NCBI RefSeq assembly: GCF_003594915.1
Contig: NZ_QZCS01000016.1
Span: 1-64,000 of the forward strand
Direction: 5' to 3'
DNA from: Enterobacter chuandaensis
GTDB taxonomy: Bacteria > Pseudomonadota > Gammaproteobacteria > Enterobacterales > Enterobacteriaceae
Length of the DNA: 64,000 bases
Part shown: piece by piece, positions 13,950 to 23,875 of the stretch
Layout: each line of letters opens with the position of its first letter
How positions within the stretch are numbered: position 1 is the first letter of the stretch
The notes under the pieces: model-generated
Database searches by the model: none
What the model was told of the DNA's origin: nothing
The model's input: the letters and a program-made list of their open reading frames with translations, nothing else
Translations under genes and position numbers: made by a program

Positions 13950-14876
13950 TTCGTCGCGAGTCGGGGCGCAGTCGCCGCCCCGGTGGCTGACCACCCACGA
14001 CGCCACGGCATTTCCCAGCAGAACCGCATCCGCCAGCGACCATCCCGCCGCCAGCCCGGCAAGCGTTCCGCCCGCGTGGCTGTCGCCTGCGCCGATGGTA
14101 TCTACGACCGTGGCGGGAAACGCGGGAACAACGCCCGAGACGTCACCGTCATACCACGTAGCACCGTCTTTATCATGGCGCACAATCAGCGCGGCGCCGA
14201 AGCGCTGCTGCCACTGCGCGCCGAGGGTTTCCACTTCCACTCCCAGTCTCTCAGCGGCAACTTCCGCTTCCTGACGATTGAGTGACACAATCGGCCTGCA
14301 GGCCATTATGCGCGCCATCAGCGCGTCGGCAATATCGGCAATGCGTGGGCCAAAATCAATAAAGGCCGTCACGTGCCGCAACCCTTCAAGCCAGCCCGTC
14401 AGCAGCTCGCCACACGGTGAGGCCAGCTGGTAGCCGGAGAGATAAACCAGGCTGTTTTGCGGAACCCGAAGCCCGTCAAGCCAGCGCTGCTGCCACTGGT
14501 TCTCGACGCCGCTAAAGGACATAAAGGTGCGCTCGCCGTCAGGCTCAACGAGCGCCAGGCACCAGCCGTTGTCGCCGGTTTCGGCCTCCACGGCGCTGTG
14601 CAGATCCTGCTTCGCCATGGCGTTGCGGATGATATCCGCCCACACGCCGTGGCCGACGGGCAGGGCGTTTTGCGCCGTAATGCCGAGCCGTTTCAGGGCG
14701 ATGGCGATATTCAGCGCGCAGCCGCCGATATTCACGCCCTGCTGTTTAAGCTCGATATCGCACCCGCGCCAGGGCAGGGCGTAGGCGTCGGCGATGACGT
14801 CAATCACCGCCGCGCCCAGCACCGTCACCGGACGCGTGGCGTGCAGGGTGTCGAGACGTTGGGCAAACGAATTCAT
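13923..14876 (-). CDS. yegV: PfkB-family sugar kinase YegV
   Basis: This 317-residue ribokinase-like kinase carries the PfkB signatures: GGCALNIAIALKRLG near residue 51 and DTIGAGDSHAGGTLAG near 258, with the catalytic Asp in the GAGD segment. The substrate is probably a pentose or nucleoside sugar, judging from the ADP-ribosylglycohydrolase and nucleoside transporter in the same operon. Its start overlaps the yegU stop by four bases. It ends inside the 3' end of convergent yegW. Confidence 0.92.
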   Translation of the reverse strand: MNSFAQRLDTLHATRPVTVLGAAVIDVIADAYALPWRGCDIELKQQGVNIGGCALNIAIALKRLGITAQNALPVGHGVWADIIRNAMAKQDLHSAVEAETGDNGWCLALVEPDGERTFMSFSGVENQWQQRWLDGLRVPQNSLVYLSGYQLASPCGELLTGWLEGLRHVTAFIDFGPRIADIADALMARIMACRPIVSLNRQEAEVAAERLGVEVETLGAQWQQRFGAALIVRHDKDGATWYDGDVSGVVPAFPATVVDTIGAGDSHAGGTLAGLAAGWSLADAVLLGNAVASWVVSHRGGDCAPTRDELLLAHKDV

Positions 14877-15877
14877 ACGCCCTCCCTTTGCTCCCTGAAG
14901 TGCAGCAGTTTCGCGCAGTAGTGGCCAAAATCAAGTTGATTAACGGCGTCGAGCTCGGCCTTCAGAGCCGGGTCAATGGCCTGCACGCCGTGGAGCGCGC
15001 CGCAGATGGCCGTCGCCATGGCGCCAATGGTGTCGGTATCACCGCCCAGATTGGCGCATAAAATGGCGCAGCGGTTTGGGTCGGTTCCCGCCAGTTCCAC
15101 CATCGCGATGGCCGCCGGAACGGACTCAATGGTGCTGGTTCCTGCGCCGACAAGCTGATAAATCTGCTCGCTGGCGGAGTCGATACCGTTGGCTTCCCGC
15201 ACGGTCTTAAGCGCCAGCTCAATGCGCGCCGCCAGCGACGCGCTGAAGGTGGTGGTTTTTGCCTCCTGCGCAAAACGGGCAATTCCCGGCAGGGCATCGA
15301 CGATGTTCTGCCAGCGTTCCCCGTCGACGGCGCGGGAAATCGTCCAGGCAATCACCACCGCGCCGGCAATGGCAAGATCGGATTTATGGGTCGGGCTGGA
15401 GGCCAGCGCGACCTGCTCAACAAAGTGTTCCAGCCGCGTCGCTGGCAGCAGACAGCCCAGCGGGGAGGCGCGCATCGCCGCCCCGTTGGTCACGCCGTTG
15501 TTTTCCAGTTCACTCACCAGCTTCCCGTCACGAATCGCATTAAGCGCAATTTTCGACGTCGGGCCGAGCACGTTCTTGTTAAACGCGTCGAAGTCGAGCG
15601 CCCAGCGAAGAATATGCTTGCCGATAACGTCCGCGTTAATCTCCCCGTCGCACTCAACGATTGCATCTGCCAGGCACAGCGCCATTGAGGTATCGTCGGT
15701 GAACTCTGCCTGTTTGAAATAGCAGGCCGCGTTATTCTCTGCCGGGCCGGGTAAAAAGCGGTCGATCCAGCCGAAGTGCGCCTTGACGTGCTTTCTCGGC
15801 CACAGCTCCGACGGCATACCCATCGCATCCCCTAACGCCTGGCCGTAAAGGGCCCCGAGAATACGGTCTTGTTTCAT
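14873..15877 (-). CDS. yegU: ADP-ribosylglycohydrolase-family protein YegU
   Basis: This 334-residue protein has the ADP-ribosylglycohydrolase fold, with ALYGQALGDAMGMPSE at the start, FTDDTSMALCLADAI (about 59-73, metal-binding Thr-Asp-Asp), and NLGGDTDTIGAMATAICGA near the C-terminus, which supplies the other metal ligands. Members remove ADP-ribose from proteins or small molecules with two Mg2+. Located between a sugar kinase and a transporter, it may act on an imported ADP-ribose-like or nucleoside compound (inference). It overlaps both neighbours by four bases. Confidence 0.93.
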   Translation of the reverse strand: MKQDRILGALYGQALGDAMGMPSELWPRKHVKAHFGWIDRFLPGPAENNAACYFKQAEFTDDTSMALCLADAIVECDGEINADVIGKHILRWALDFDAFNKNVLGPTSKIALNAIRDGKLVSELENNGVTNGAAMRASPLGCLLPATRLEHFVEQVALASSPTHKSDLAIAGAVVIAWTISRAVDGERWQNIVDALPGIARFAQEAKTTTFSASLAARIELALKTVREANGIDSASEQIYQLVGAGTSTIESVPAAIAMVELAGTDPNRCAILCANLGGDTDTIGAMATAICGALHGVQAIDPALKAELDAVNQLDFGHYCAKLLHFREQREGV

Positions 15878-17151
15878 TTAACTTCCCCTTGTGTCAGCGC
15901 GGTATCGCCATCAACCACCTCAATTGCGGTGATCTCTTTATCCGATTCGCGGAAAAACAGCATAAACAGCACGGCAATCACGGCAATCATGATTGCACCA
16001 AATGTCCACATTCCGGCCCAGTTGAAGGTCAGCCCATTCACCGGCTCTTTGTAGGCGAACATTTTTTCCATCATCACGCCGCCCAGGCGGTAACCCAGCA
16101 GGCTACCAAACCCCTGACAGCACAGCGTAATCAGGCCTTGCGCGGCGGTGCGCATATGCACCGGCGCTTTTTTATCCACGTAGATGTACGCGGTGACGTA
16201 GTAAAAGTCGTAGCTCACGCCGTGCAGCAGAATGCCGAGGAACAGCAGGGCGTAGGTGAAGTACTGCTCCGCACCGCCATAGACGAAGAACCCGTAGCGG
16301 ATGGCGGCGGTAATCAGGCCCAGCAGCAAGACCTTCTTAATACCAAAGCGTTTGGTAAAGAACGGCAGGGCGAGCATAAAGAAGATTTCAGAGAACTGGC
16401 CGAGCGTCATCCAGCCGGTGGCATTTTTCATCCCCACTTCGGTGAGATAGCCGTTGGCGAAGATGTAGTAGAAGGCCAGCGGCATGGCGAACAGGAACGA
16501 GCAGAAGAAGAACACCAGGAAGTTTTTGTCGCGCAGCAGGACCAGCGCATCCAGCCCCAGCATCACTTTGAAGTCCAGCTTGCCGGTACTTTTCGGCGGC
16601 GTGTTCGGCAGGAACAGAGCAAAGACGCCGAGCAGGGCGGAGCTGGCTGCGGTCATCAGCAGCGGGATATTGGTATCGGAGATGTCGCTGTAGCCCATCA
16701 TCTGCGGCAGGAACCCGCACGCCAGACCGGAGGCGATCCAGCCGATGGTGCCCATCACGCGAATGCGCGGGAAATCGGCCTCGACGTCGTCCACGTTGGC
16801 GAAGGCAATACTGTTGGTCAGCGCGATGGTTGGCATATAGGTCAGAGAATAGACCAGCAGCAGCGGGAAGAAGGTGCTGAACTGGGTTTGCTGCGCGGCG
16901 AAGTACATCAGAATGGCACCGGCGAACATCAGCACCGACAGCACTTTCTGCGCGGCGAAGAAGCGGTCCGTCAGCGAGCCGACCAGAATCGGGGAAAGGA
17001 TAGCGGCAATCGCGGTACAGGCGTAAGACCAGCCGATTTCCCCGGCGGTAAACCCGCTTTTACTCAGCCACAGCCACAGCGGCACAAACCACGCGCCCCA
17101 GATAAACCATTCAACAAACATCATGAATGACAGTTGGACTTTCGTTTTCAT
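15874..17151 (-). CDS. yegT: Nucleoside transporter of the NHS/MFS type, YegT
   Basis: This 425-residue inner-membrane protein has about 12 hydrophobic segments and matches the NupG/XapB-like nucleoside:H+ symporters (FVEWFIWGAWFVPLWLWLS at the N-terminus). The ATG at 17151 gives the E. coli YegT length; an upstream in-frame ATG at 17166 would add five residues. It is the first gene of yegT-yegU-yegV and is divergent from fbaB. The exact substrate is unknown. Confidence 0.92.
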   Translation of the reverse strand: MKTKVQLSFMMFVEWFIWGAWFVPLWLWLSKSGFTAGEIGWSYACTAIAAILSPILVGSLTDRFFAAQKVLSVLMFAGAILMYFAAQQTQFSTFFPLLLVYSLTYMPTIALTNSIAFANVDDVEADFPRIRVMGTIGWIASGLACGFLPQMMGYSDISDTNIPLLMTAASSALLGVFALFLPNTPPKSTGKLDFKVMLGLDALVLLRDKNFLVFFFCSFLFAMPLAFYYIFANGYLTEVGMKNATGWMTLGQFSEIFFMLALPFFTKRFGIKKVLLLGLITAAIRYGFFVYGGAEQYFTYALLFLGILLHGVSYDFYYVTAYIYVDKKAPVHMRTAAQGLITLCCQGFGSLLGYRLGGVMMEKMFAYKEPVNGLTFNWAGMWTFGAIMIAVIAVLFMLFFRESDKEITAIEVVDGDTALTQGEVK

Positions 17152-17401
17152 TTTTGAATCCTGCATGTCAGATAAGGTACGCCTTTAACATACCATTCAA
17201 TAATACCTTTTAAATACCTTTGTGGCGATTGTTTGATCAATGTAACAGTTTTGTTGTACACGAATCGAGCCAGCAGATTGTGCTGAAAAAAAATGCAAAT
17301 GGTGGAAAATCTGTTAAGTCGGTACCAGGCTTAGTCTGCCCATAAAAGATGGGACTGGATAAACACACACCGACACGACGTCGGACTTACGGGAGTATCA
17401 C

Positions 17402-18454
17402 ATGACTGATATTGCGCAGTTGCTTGGCAAAGACGCCGACAGCCTTTTACAGCATCGTTGTATGACCATTCCAGCCGACCAGCTGTATCTGCCTGGTCAC
17501 GACTACGTTGACCGTGTGATGGTGGATAACAACCGTCCGCCTGCGGTTCTGCGAAACATGCAGACGCTCTACAACACAGGGCGGCTCGGTGGCTCCGGGT
17601 ATCTCTCGATTCTGCCGGTAGACCAGGGCGTTGAGCATTCGGCGGGCGCCTCCTTTGCGGCGAACCCGCTCTATTTTGATCCGAAGAACATCGTAGAGCT
17701 GGCGATTGAAGCGGGCTGTAACTGCGTGGCGTCCACCTACGGCGTGCTGGCCTCGGTGTCGCGTCGCTACGCCCACCGCATTCCGTTCCTCGTGAAGCTG
17801 AACCACAACGAAACCCTCAGCTACCCTACCGAATATGACCAGACCCTCTACGCCAGCGTCGAGCAGGCGTTCAATATGGGGGCGGTGGCCGTCGGGGCGA
17901 CGATTTACTTCGGCTCTGAGCAATCCCGTCGTCAGATTGAAGAGATCTCCGCGGCGTTTGAGCGCGCGCACGAGCTGGGTATGGTGACCGTGCTGTGGGC
18001 CTACCTGCGTAACTCGGCGTTCAAAAAAGACGGCGTGGATTACCACGTCTCTGCCGACCTGACCGGCCAGGCAAACCATCTGGCGGCCACCATCGGCGCG
18101 GATATCGTGAAGCAGAAAATGGCCGAGAATAACGGCGGTTATAAGGCAGTGAACTTTGGCTACACCGACGATCGCGTTTACAGCAGGCTGACCAGCGATA
18201 ACCCGATCGACCTGGTCCGCTACCAGCTGGCGAACTGCTATATGGGCCGTGCGGGGCTGATTAACTCCGGTGGCGCGGCGGGCGGTGATACCGACCTCTC
18301 AGACGCGGTGCGTACGGCGGTTATCAACAAACGCGCGGGCGGCATGGGGCTGATCCTTGGCCGTAAGGCGTTTAAGAAATCGATGGCCGACGGCGTGAAG
18401 CTGATTAATGCGGTTCAGGATGTCTATCTGGACAGCAAAGTGACGATAGCCTGA
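17402..18454 (+). CDS. fbaB: Class I fructose-bisphosphate aldolase (DhnA type)
   Basis: FbaB reversibly cleaves fructose 1,6-bisphosphate through a lysine Schiff base and is mainly used in gluconeogenic growth in E. coli. The 350-residue length equals E. coli FbaB. The LPVDQGVEH segment near 73, the [15 protein letters not shown] segment near 233-247 (probable Schiff-base lysine) and [12 protein letters not shown] near the end are visible. GGGAGTATC precedes the ATG. The 250-bp gap to divergent yegT carries no gene. A perfect CCCTCTCCC/GGGAGAGGG hairpin follows its stop. Confidence 0.95.
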   Translation: MTDIAQLLGKDADSLLQHRCMTIPADQLYLPGHDYVDRVMVDNNRPPAVLRNMQTLYNTGRLGGSGYLSILPVDQGVEHSAGASFAANPLYFDPKNIVELAIEAGCNCVASTYGVLASVSRRYAHRIPFLVKLNHNETLSYPTEYDQTLYASVEQAFNMGAVAVGATIYFGSEQSRRQIEEISAAFERAHELGMVTVLWAYLRNSAFKKDGVDYHVSADLTGQANHLAATIGADIVKQKMAENNGGYKAVNFGYTDDRVYSRLTSDNPIDLVRYQLANCYMGRAGLINSGGAAGGDTDLSDAVRTAVINKRAGGMGLILGRKAFKKSMADGVKLINAVQDVYLDSKVTIA

Positions 18455-18465
18455 TCCCTTTAACT

Positions 18466-18498
18466 CCCTCTCCCCGTGGGAGAGGGCTGGGGTGAGGG
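18466..18498. repeat. CCCTCTCCC-type hairpin repeat between fbaB and yegS
   Basis: CCCTCTCCC (18466-18474) and GGGAGAGGG (18478-18486) form a perfect 9-bp stem with a CGT loop, followed by CTGGGGTGAGGG. Related copies lie at 21708-21743, 48126-48178 and 60012-60061. It sits between the two convergent stop codons and may block readthrough. Confidence 0.7.
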
Positions 18499-18522
18499 CA
18501 TGATCGCGCACTATGTGAAACA

Positions 18523-19422
18523 TCAGCGCAAAAGCACACAGTCCGGCGGCAGCCTGCACTGCAGCGCGCCGGGCAACACTTCAATGCGGAACTGCGTCCC
18601 GCTCAGCGGCTCTCCGTCGAGGTTAAACGTCATCCCGTGCGGAGCATTTACCTCAAACCACGCCGATTTACCGTCAATAATATTCGGGCTCTCTTCCGGC
18701 TGCGTCAGCGTGGTAAACAGCGCGGGCAACAGGCCATCGCCCGTGAAAATACGCAGCTGTAGCTGACCGTCATTAATCAGCGCCTCCGGGCAGAGCTGCT
18801 GCCCGCCGCCAGCCTGACGTCCATTGCCAATCCCAATCACCAGCGCGTCACCCTGCCACTGAAAATCCTCGCCGCGAATTTCGCATCGGTCCGGCTTGAG
18901 GGTGTCCATGCGCATCAAACCGTGGATCAGGTATGACACGCCGCCCAGCGCCGCCTTCAGTTTTTCCGGCGTTTCGCTGGTAATGCGCGTGCCGAATCCG
19001 CCCGTTGCCATATTGATAAAGCAGGTTTTGTCATTCACCTGGGCAATATCCACGGCGGTGGCTTTGCCGAGGATCGCCAGCTGGAGCGCCTTCTCTAAAT
19101 CTTCCGGGATCCCGGCGCTGGTGGCAAAATCATTGGCGGTGCCAAGGGGTAAAATGCCCATCACCGGGCGGTCTGCTGTGGGCAGGTCGATCAGCGCAGA
19201 GGCGATCTCATTGATGGTGCCGTCGCCGCCGCCGGAAATGATGGTGCTGATACCTAACGTTAACCCTTCGGTGATATAGCGTGCCGCGTCGCCTTTTTCC
19301 CACGTCACGCGTACGTGGATGCGCGCGCCGTCGTCACGCAAACCCATAATCGCCTGACGCAGCGGATCGTTACCTGCACTTTTGCCATTGAGAATCAATA
19401 AACTGTCTGGATAGGTTGCCAT
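18523..19422 (-). CDS. yegS: Lipid kinase YegS
   Basis: This 299-residue diacylglycerol-kinase-like enzyme phosphorylates lipids; the E. coli protein uses phosphatidylglycerol in vitro. The nucleotide-binding [15 protein letters not shown] (about 62-76) and [11 protein letters not shown] (about 88-98) motifs are present, and [13 protein letters not shown] lies near the C-terminus. The ATG at 19422 is preceded by GGGAGC and gives the E. coli length. The reading frame stays open upstream to 19818 but that part is unrelated. Confidence 0.95.
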   Translation of the reverse strand: MATYPDSLLILNGKSAGNDPLRQAIMGLRDDGARIHVRVTWEKGDAARYITEGLTLGISTIISGGGDGTINEIASALIDLPTADRPVMGILPLGTANDFATSAGIPEDLEKALQLAILGKATAVDIAQVNDKTCFINMATGGFGTRITSETPEKLKAALGGVSYLIHGLMRMDTLKPDRCEIRGEDFQWQGDALVIGIGNGRQAGGGQQLCPEALINDGQLQLRIFTGDGLLPALFTTLTQPEESPNIIDGKSAWFEVNAPHGMTFNLDGEPLSGTQFRIEVLPGALQCRLPPDCVLLR

Positions 19423-19563
19423 CCGCGCTGCTCCCTTTTTTAGCGTTAGTAAGAGTGTATAGCAGAGAGGAAAAAAGCGGGTAAGAACAGGATGAAAGGA
19501 ACAAAACAGGCACGAAAGCGCGTTACACTTCAGCGATGAGATTAATGTAATCACAGGAAAGTG

Positions 19564-20064
19564 ATGATGAATAAAATTTTGGTAAGCGCTTGCCTGATGG
19601 GCTTCAGGGTCCGTTATAACGGAAGTGAAAAAGCGCGAATGAATGGGCAACTCGCTCGCTGGCACCAGGAACAACGTCTGGTTATCCACTGCCCTGAACT
19701 TGCGGCCGGGCTGCCTATACCTCGTCCTCCGGCAGAGATTATGTCCGCTGATGGCAAAGACGTGATGCACGGACAAGCCAGAATTATTGAAAATACAGGG
19801 CAGGATGTGACTGAACATTATCAGCTTGCAGCCTGGCTCGCGCTACGCGCTGCTCAGGCGTCGGGTTGTAGCGCTGCATTGTTAACCGATGGCAGCCCAA
19901 CGTGCGGCAGTCAGTTTATTTATGACGGATCGTTTCGCGGTATACAGAAAGCGGGGAGAGGGGTTGCTGCATCATTGCTCGCTGAGAATGGGATCGCCGT
20001 GTTCTCAGAGAAGCAAATCGACGAACTCATTGCCTGGGTTGAGGAGAGAGAAGGCAAAAAATAA
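19564..20064 (+). CDS. DUF523-family protein
   Basis: This 166-residue cytoplasmic protein is a DUF523 (YbbK-like) family member: [18 protein letters not shown] at the N-terminus, [16 protein letters not shown] around 46-61, and [15 protein letters not shown] near 110-125. The conserved cysteines (SACLMG, HCPE, PTCGS) suggest a metal or thiol chemistry, but the function is unknown. Starts at GTG 19561, ATG 19564 and ATG 19567 are all in frame; CAGGAAA favours 19564 or 19567. The last codons and the stop lie inside the terminator of the convergent sRNA CyaR. Confidence 0.88.
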   Translation: MMNKILVSACLMGFRVRYNGSEKARMNGQLARWHQEQRLVIHCPELAAGLPIPRPPAEIMSADGKDVMHGQARIIENTGQDVTEHYQLAAWLALRAAQASGCSAALLTDGSPTCGSQFIYDGSFRGIQKAGRGVAASLLAENGIAVFSEKQIDELIAWVEEREGKK

Positions 20065-20141
20065 GCCCGCGTAAGGGAGATTACGCAGGCTAAGGAGGTG
20101 GTTCCTGGTACAGCTAGCATTTATGGGTTATGTTTTTCAGC
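20057..20141 (-). ncRNA. cyaR: Small RNA CyaR
   Basis: Reading the minus strand from 20141 gives GCTGAAAAACATAACCC, then the unpaired anti-ribosome-binding-site segment ACCACCTCCTTA, then a terminator hairpin AGCCTGCGTAA/TTACGCGGGCT with a T run. This is the E. coli CyaR (RyeE) sequence with few changes, in its usual position next to yegQ. CyaR is an Hfq-dependent repressor of ompX and other mRNAs. The -10 is TATTAT (20153-20148), six bases before the start. The terminator T run encodes the last codons of the opposite DUF523 gene. Confidence 0.96.
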
Positions 20142-20174
20142 GGGGGGATAATACCCGTATTGAACGAAGCGGTA

Positions 20175-20190
20175 TGTGATCCGATTCTAA
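20175..20190 (-). promoter_or_regulatory. CRP site of cyaR
   Basis: TGTGA (20175-20179), six bases, then TCTAA: one perfect half-site and one poor half-site. The centre lies 41.5 bp upstream of the CyaR start at 20141, exactly the class II activator position. E. coli cyaR is known to be activated by cAMP-CRP. Confidence 0.8.
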
Positions 20191-20225
20191 GAATTATCCC
20201 AGCGCGAAAAAATTTCCCTGCTTAA

Positions 20226-21587
20226 CTATTTGCCGTGTGGGTTTCGGGTGCTTTCACCGTTGAAGTTACGCATCAGCAGCGCGAACTTCAGCTCCACCTC
20301 TTCCGGAACCGGCAGCCAGACGGTATGACCGTCACCCGGCGCCACGTCAATCGCTTCGCCTTTGCCGTTTTCCAGATGCTCCAGCGTAAAGTTCATGTTG
20401 CCCTGCGGGGTCATCAGCTCCAGGCTATCGCCTTTGGTGAACTTATTTTTCACCGCGACGGCCGCCAGCGCGCCTTTGCGCTCGCCGGTGAAATCGCCGA
20501 CAAACTGCTGGCGCTCGGAAACCGAGTAGCCGTGCTCGTAGTTCTGGTAGTCGTCGTGGGTATGACGGCGCAGGAAGCCTTCGGTATAACCACGGTGTGC
20601 CAGCCCTTCCAGGGTTTCCAGCAGGCTGGTATCGAACGGTTTACCGGCTGCCGCATCGTCGATGGCCTTGCGGTACACCTGTGCGGTACGCGCGCAGTAG
20701 TAATAGGATTTGGTGCGGCCTTCGATCTTCAGGGAGTGTACGCCCATCTGGGTCAGACGCTCAACGTGGGCGATGGCGCGCAGGTCTTTCGAGTTCATGA
20801 TGTAGGTGCCGTGCTCGTCTTCAAAGGCGGTCATGTACTCGCCCGGACGTTTGGCTTCTTCAAGCATAAACACGCTATCGGTTGGCGCGCCGATGCCCAG
20901 CGTAGGCTCAACGTTGGTCACCGGAATAGGCTCATGCTTGTGGACGATGTTGCCGATATCGTCCTCTTTGCCTTCCTGGACGTTATATTCCCAGCGGCAG
21001 GCGTTGGTGCAGGTGCCCTGGTTCGGGTCGCGCTTGTTGATATAGCCGGAGAGCAGGCAGCGACCGGAGTAGGCCATGCACAGCGCGCCGTGAACGAAGA
21101 TTTCGATTTCCATATCCGGCACCTGAGTGCGGATCTCTTCGATCTCTTCCAGAGACAGTTCGCGAGACAAAATGACGCGGGTCAGCCCCATCTGCTTCCA
21201 GAATTTAACCGTCGCCCAGTTGACGGCGTTAGCCTGTACGGAGAGGTGAATATCCATCTCCGGGAAGTTCTCCCGAACCAGCATGATTAAACCCGGGTCC
21301 GACATGATCAGCGCGTCCGGCTCCATATCCACCACCGGTTTCAGGTCGCGGATGAACGTTTTCAGCTTGGCGTTGTGCGGCGCGATGTTGACCACCACGT
21401 AGAATTTTTTGCCCAGGGCATGCGCTTCGTTGATGCCGAGCTGCAGGTTCTCGTGGTTGAATTCGTTGTTACGCACGCGCAGCGAGTAGCGCGGCTGGCC
21501 CGCATACACGGCGTCGGCACCATAGGCGAAAGCGTAACGCATATTTTGCAGCGTTCCCGCCGGGGAAAGGAGTTCCGGTTTAAACAT
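20226..21587 (-). CDS. trhP: U32-family tRNA hydroxylation protein TrhP
   Basis: TrhP (YegQ) supports prephenate-dependent 5-hydroxylation of U34 in certain tRNAs. The 453-residue length equals the E. coli protein. PELLSPAGTLQNMRYAFAYG starts the TIM-barrel-like U32 domain. The U32 signature EIFVHGALCMAYSGRCLLSG lies near 161-180, and a CTNACRWEY segment supplies further cysteines that could bind an iron-sulfur cluster. A smaller C-terminal domain follows. It is transcribed alone, between cyaR and the baeR end of the mdt operon. Confidence 0.95.
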   Translation of the reverse strand: MFKPELLSPAGTLQNMRYAFAYGADAVYAGQPRYSLRVRNNEFNHENLQLGINEAHALGKKFYVVVNIAPHNAKLKTFIRDLKPVVDMEPDALIMSDPGLIMLVRENFPEMDIHLSVQANAVNWATVKFWKQMGLTRVILSRELSLEEIEEIRTQVPDMEIEIFVHGALCMAYSGRCLLSGYINKRDPNQGTCTNACRWEYNVQEGKEDDIGNIVHKHEPIPVTNVEPTLGIGAPTDSVFMLEEAKRPGEYMTAFEDEHGTYIMNSKDLRAIAHVERLTQMGVHSLKIEGRTKSYYYCARTAQVYRKAIDDAAAGKPFDTSLLETLEGLAHRGYTEGFLRRHTHDDYQNYEHGYSVSERQQFVGDFTGERKGALAAVAVKNKFTKGDSLELMTPQGNMNFTLEHLENGKGEAIDVAPGDGHTVWLPVPEEVELKFALLMRNFNGESTRNPHGK

Positions 21588-21707
21588 GTTTGTTCTCGTT
21601 CTGATGACAGGTCAGATCCGCATACACCAGGTGCAGCGGTAAGGGGAGATCCCCTACTTTAAGGGCGGGCATTGTAGCGCTGCGGGGGAGGGAGGTAAAG
21701 CTTTGCC

Positions 21708-21743
21708 CCTCACCCTAACCCTCTCCCCAAAGGGGAGAGGGGG
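21708..21743. repeat. CCCTCTCCCC-type hairpin repeat between trhP and baeR
   Basis: CCCTCTCCCC (21719-21728) and GGGGAGAGGG (21732-21741) form a 10-bp stem with an AAA loop, preceded by CCTCACCCTAA. On the minus strand it follows the baeR stop codon closely and could serve as the operon's 3' stabiliser or terminator. Confidence 0.7.
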
Positions 21744-21752
21744 GAAATTTTG

Positions 21753-22475
21753 TCACGCAATCCTGCACGCATCCGCTTCCCACCGATACCCCACGCCATA
21801 CACCGCGCGAATAAACGACTGCTCGGTGTCCAGCGCCTCCAGCTTGCGGCGCAGGTTTTTGATGTGGCTGTCGATGGTGCGGTCGGTCACCACGCGGTAA
21901 TCGTCATACAGGTGGTTCAGCAGCTGCTCGCGGGAGAAGACTTTTCCCGGCTCGTGGGAGAGGGTTTTCAGCAGGCGGAACTCCGCTGGCGTCAGGTCCA
22001 GCAGCTTGCTGCGCCAGCTCGCCTGGAAGCGACTTTCGTCGACAATTAGCGGGCTTTCGGCGTCCAACACCTGAAGCTCGCGCTGCGGCCTGCAGCGGCG
22101 CAGAATGGTTTTCACGCGGGCGACCACTTCACGCGGGCTGTAGGGCTTGCAGATGTAATCGTCTGCGCCAATTTCGAGCCCCAGCAGGCGGTCAATCTCT
22201 TCAATTTTGGCGGTGACCATGACGATCGGCACGTCGGAGAAGCGACGAATCTCCCGGCACAGGGTCAGGCCGTCGGTGCCGGGGAGCATCAGATCCAGCA
22301 GGATCAGGTCCGGCGGCGTCTGGCGCACGTATGGCAGCACCTGGTCGCCGTGGCTGATCAGCGAAGGGGCGTAGCTGGCCGCGCGTAAATAGTCGATCAG
22401 CAACTGCCCAAGTTTGGGTTCGTCTTCGACAATCAAAATGCGCGGCGTGTTTTCGTCAATCGGTAACTCGGTCAT
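21753..22475 (-). CDS. baeR: Response regulator BaeR
   Basis: This 240-residue OmpR-family regulator has an N-terminal receiver domain, with LIVEDEP near the start and the phosphoacceptor Asp in [13 protein letters not shown] (about 61). It ends in a winged-helix DNA-binding domain ([20 protein letters not shown]). It activates mdtABCD and other envelope-stress genes when phosphorylated by BaeS. It is the last gene of the mdtABCD-baeSR operon; its ATG overlaps the baeS stop by four bases. Confidence 0.97.
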   Translation of the reverse strand: MTELPIDENTPRILIVEDEPKLGQLLIDYLRAASYAPSLISHGDQVLPYVRQTPPDLILLDLMLPGTDGLTLCREIRRFSDVPIVMVTAKIEEIDRLLGLEIGADDYICKPYSPREVVARVKTILRRCRPQRELQVLDAESPLIVDESRFQASWRSKLLDLTPAEFRLLKTLSHEPGKVFSREQLLNHLYDDYRVVTDRTIDSHIKNLRRKLEALDTEQSFIRAVYGVGYRWEADACRIA

Positions 22476-23875
22476 GCTTCCCTCGATAAATCCCGTTCCA
22501 GAGGTAACTCTACTGTAATGCTAACCCCGCCAAAAGGCGAATGGGCGGCGCGAATGGTGCCATTATGCGCCTCGACGATGTTAACGCAAATCGCCAGCCC
22601 CAGGCCGGAACCGCCGCTGGCGCGGTTGCGGGAGCCTTCGGTGCGGTAAAAGCGTTCAAACAGTTTTTCCAGCTGCGCGTCCTGCACGCCGGGTGCGGAA
22701 TCGGCGAAGGTGAGGGCGAAGCGTCCGTTTTCCTGTCTGCCGGAGATATGCAGCCCGCCGCCGCTGTCGGTGTAGCGCAGGCTGTTCTCCAGCAGGTTGT
22801 TGAACAGCTGCATCAGCCGGTCTTTGTCGCCGAATACCACCGCGCTGTCCGGCAGGGAGAGATCGATTTTCAGGTTGCGACTGGCAAAGCGCTCGCGGAA
22901 GGCGCCGCTCGCCACCTCCAGTACGTTAATGACATCAACGGGCGCCTTCTGGTAGGCCAGCGCGCCTTCGTCGGACATAGAGAGCTGGTGGAGATCGTCC
23001 ACCAGCTTGGTGAGCGTGCCCACCTCCGCCTGCAGAGAGGCCACCGATTCCGGCGTAAACTGGCGCACGCCGTCCTGAATCGCCTCCAGTTCGCCGCGCA
23101 GCACCGCCAGTGGGGTGCGCAGCTCGTGAGAAATGTCGGCCATAAAGTCGCGGCGCATCTGCTGGTTTTTCTCCAGCGTGCTGGCAAGCTGGTTAAAGTC
23201 CTGCGCCAGCTTGCCCAGTTCGTCCTGGCTGCGGGTATCGACGCGGGTGGTGAAATCCCCGGCGGCGAGCTTGTGCGTGCCCTCCACCAGCCGTTTCACC
23301 GGGGCGAGCAGACCGCGCGCCAGCGGGAAGGTGGCGAGCGCGGCGAGCAGCGTGGAGAGGGCGACAATCAGCCAGCTGGTCCGGCGCTGCTGGCGGTCAA
23401 AGTTAATGTCGGTGTTGCGCGTCAGACGCTCCACCGGCGAGGCGATCACCCAGCCGACGGTCGCGTTATTCACCTTAATCGCCCGGCGGGTGCCGTCCGG
23501 TGGTATCGGCGCGCGCGGGCCAACCAGCGTGCGCATGTCCTGGTCGATCACCCAGAACTGGGTGCGCCAGCCGTGCGGCGGCATGCCCGGCCCCGGACGA
23601 TCGTCACCGGTATCGTGCTCCAGCGAGCGCAGGATCTGGAAAATAAAGCGGTCATTATTACGCAGAAAACGCCAGTTGCCGTGCTGGGCGTACTGTTCAC
23701 TCAGCGCATCGCTTAAGCCCTGCAGGCGCTGCTCGTTGCCATGCTTGATGTAGTCAATAAAGCCGCGCTCAAAGCTGACCCGCACCGCCCAGTGCATGGT
23801 GATCAGCAGGACGATACAGGTGGCAAATATCGCCACGAAGAGCTTGCCGGTAATGCCCGGACGCCAGAATTTCAT
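22472..23875 (-). CDS. baeS: Sensor histidine kinase BaeS
   Basis: This 467-residue inner-membrane kinase senses envelope stress (indole, flavonoids and metals in E. coli). It has a transmembrane helix at 11-31, a periplasmic domain, a second helix near 170, a HAMP segment, the [16 protein letters not shown] phospho-histidine box, the [11 protein letters not shown]-box, and [14 protein letters not shown]. It overlaps mdtD and baeR by four bases each, so it is translationally linked to both. Confidence 0.97.
   Translation of the reverse strand: MKFWRPGITGKLFVAIFATCIVLLITMHWAVRVSFERGFIDYIKHGNEQRLQGLSDALSEQYAQHGNWRFLRNNDRFIFQILRSLEHDTGDDRPGPGMPPHGWRTQFWVIDQDMRTLVGPRAPIPPDGTRRAIKVNNATVGWVIASPVERLTRNTDINFDRQQRRTSWLIVALSTLLAALATFPLARGLLAPVKRLVEGTHKLAAGDFTTRVDTRSQDELGKLAQDFNQLASTLEKNQQMRRDFMADISHELRTPLAVLRGELEAIQDGVRQFTPESVASLQAEVGTLTKLVDDLHQLSMSDEGALAYQKAPVDVINVLEVASGAFRERFASRNLKIDLSLPDSAVVFGDKDRLMQLFNNLLENSLRYTDSGGGLHISGRQENGRFALTFADSAPGVQDAQLEKLFERFYRTEGSRNRASGGSGLGLAICVNIVEAHNGTIRAAHSPFGGVSITVELPLERDLSREA

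Noticed and set aside
19423-19818. N-terminal extension of YegS
   Set aside because: The extra 132 residues overlap the start of the DUF523 gene, and the ATG at 19422 gives the family length.
22541-23716. 391-codon plus-strand frame opposite baeS
   Set aside because: It is a high-GC shadow of the baeS coding strand with no domain; the same holds for the long frames opposite yegT, mdtB, mdtC, wzc, manC and manB.
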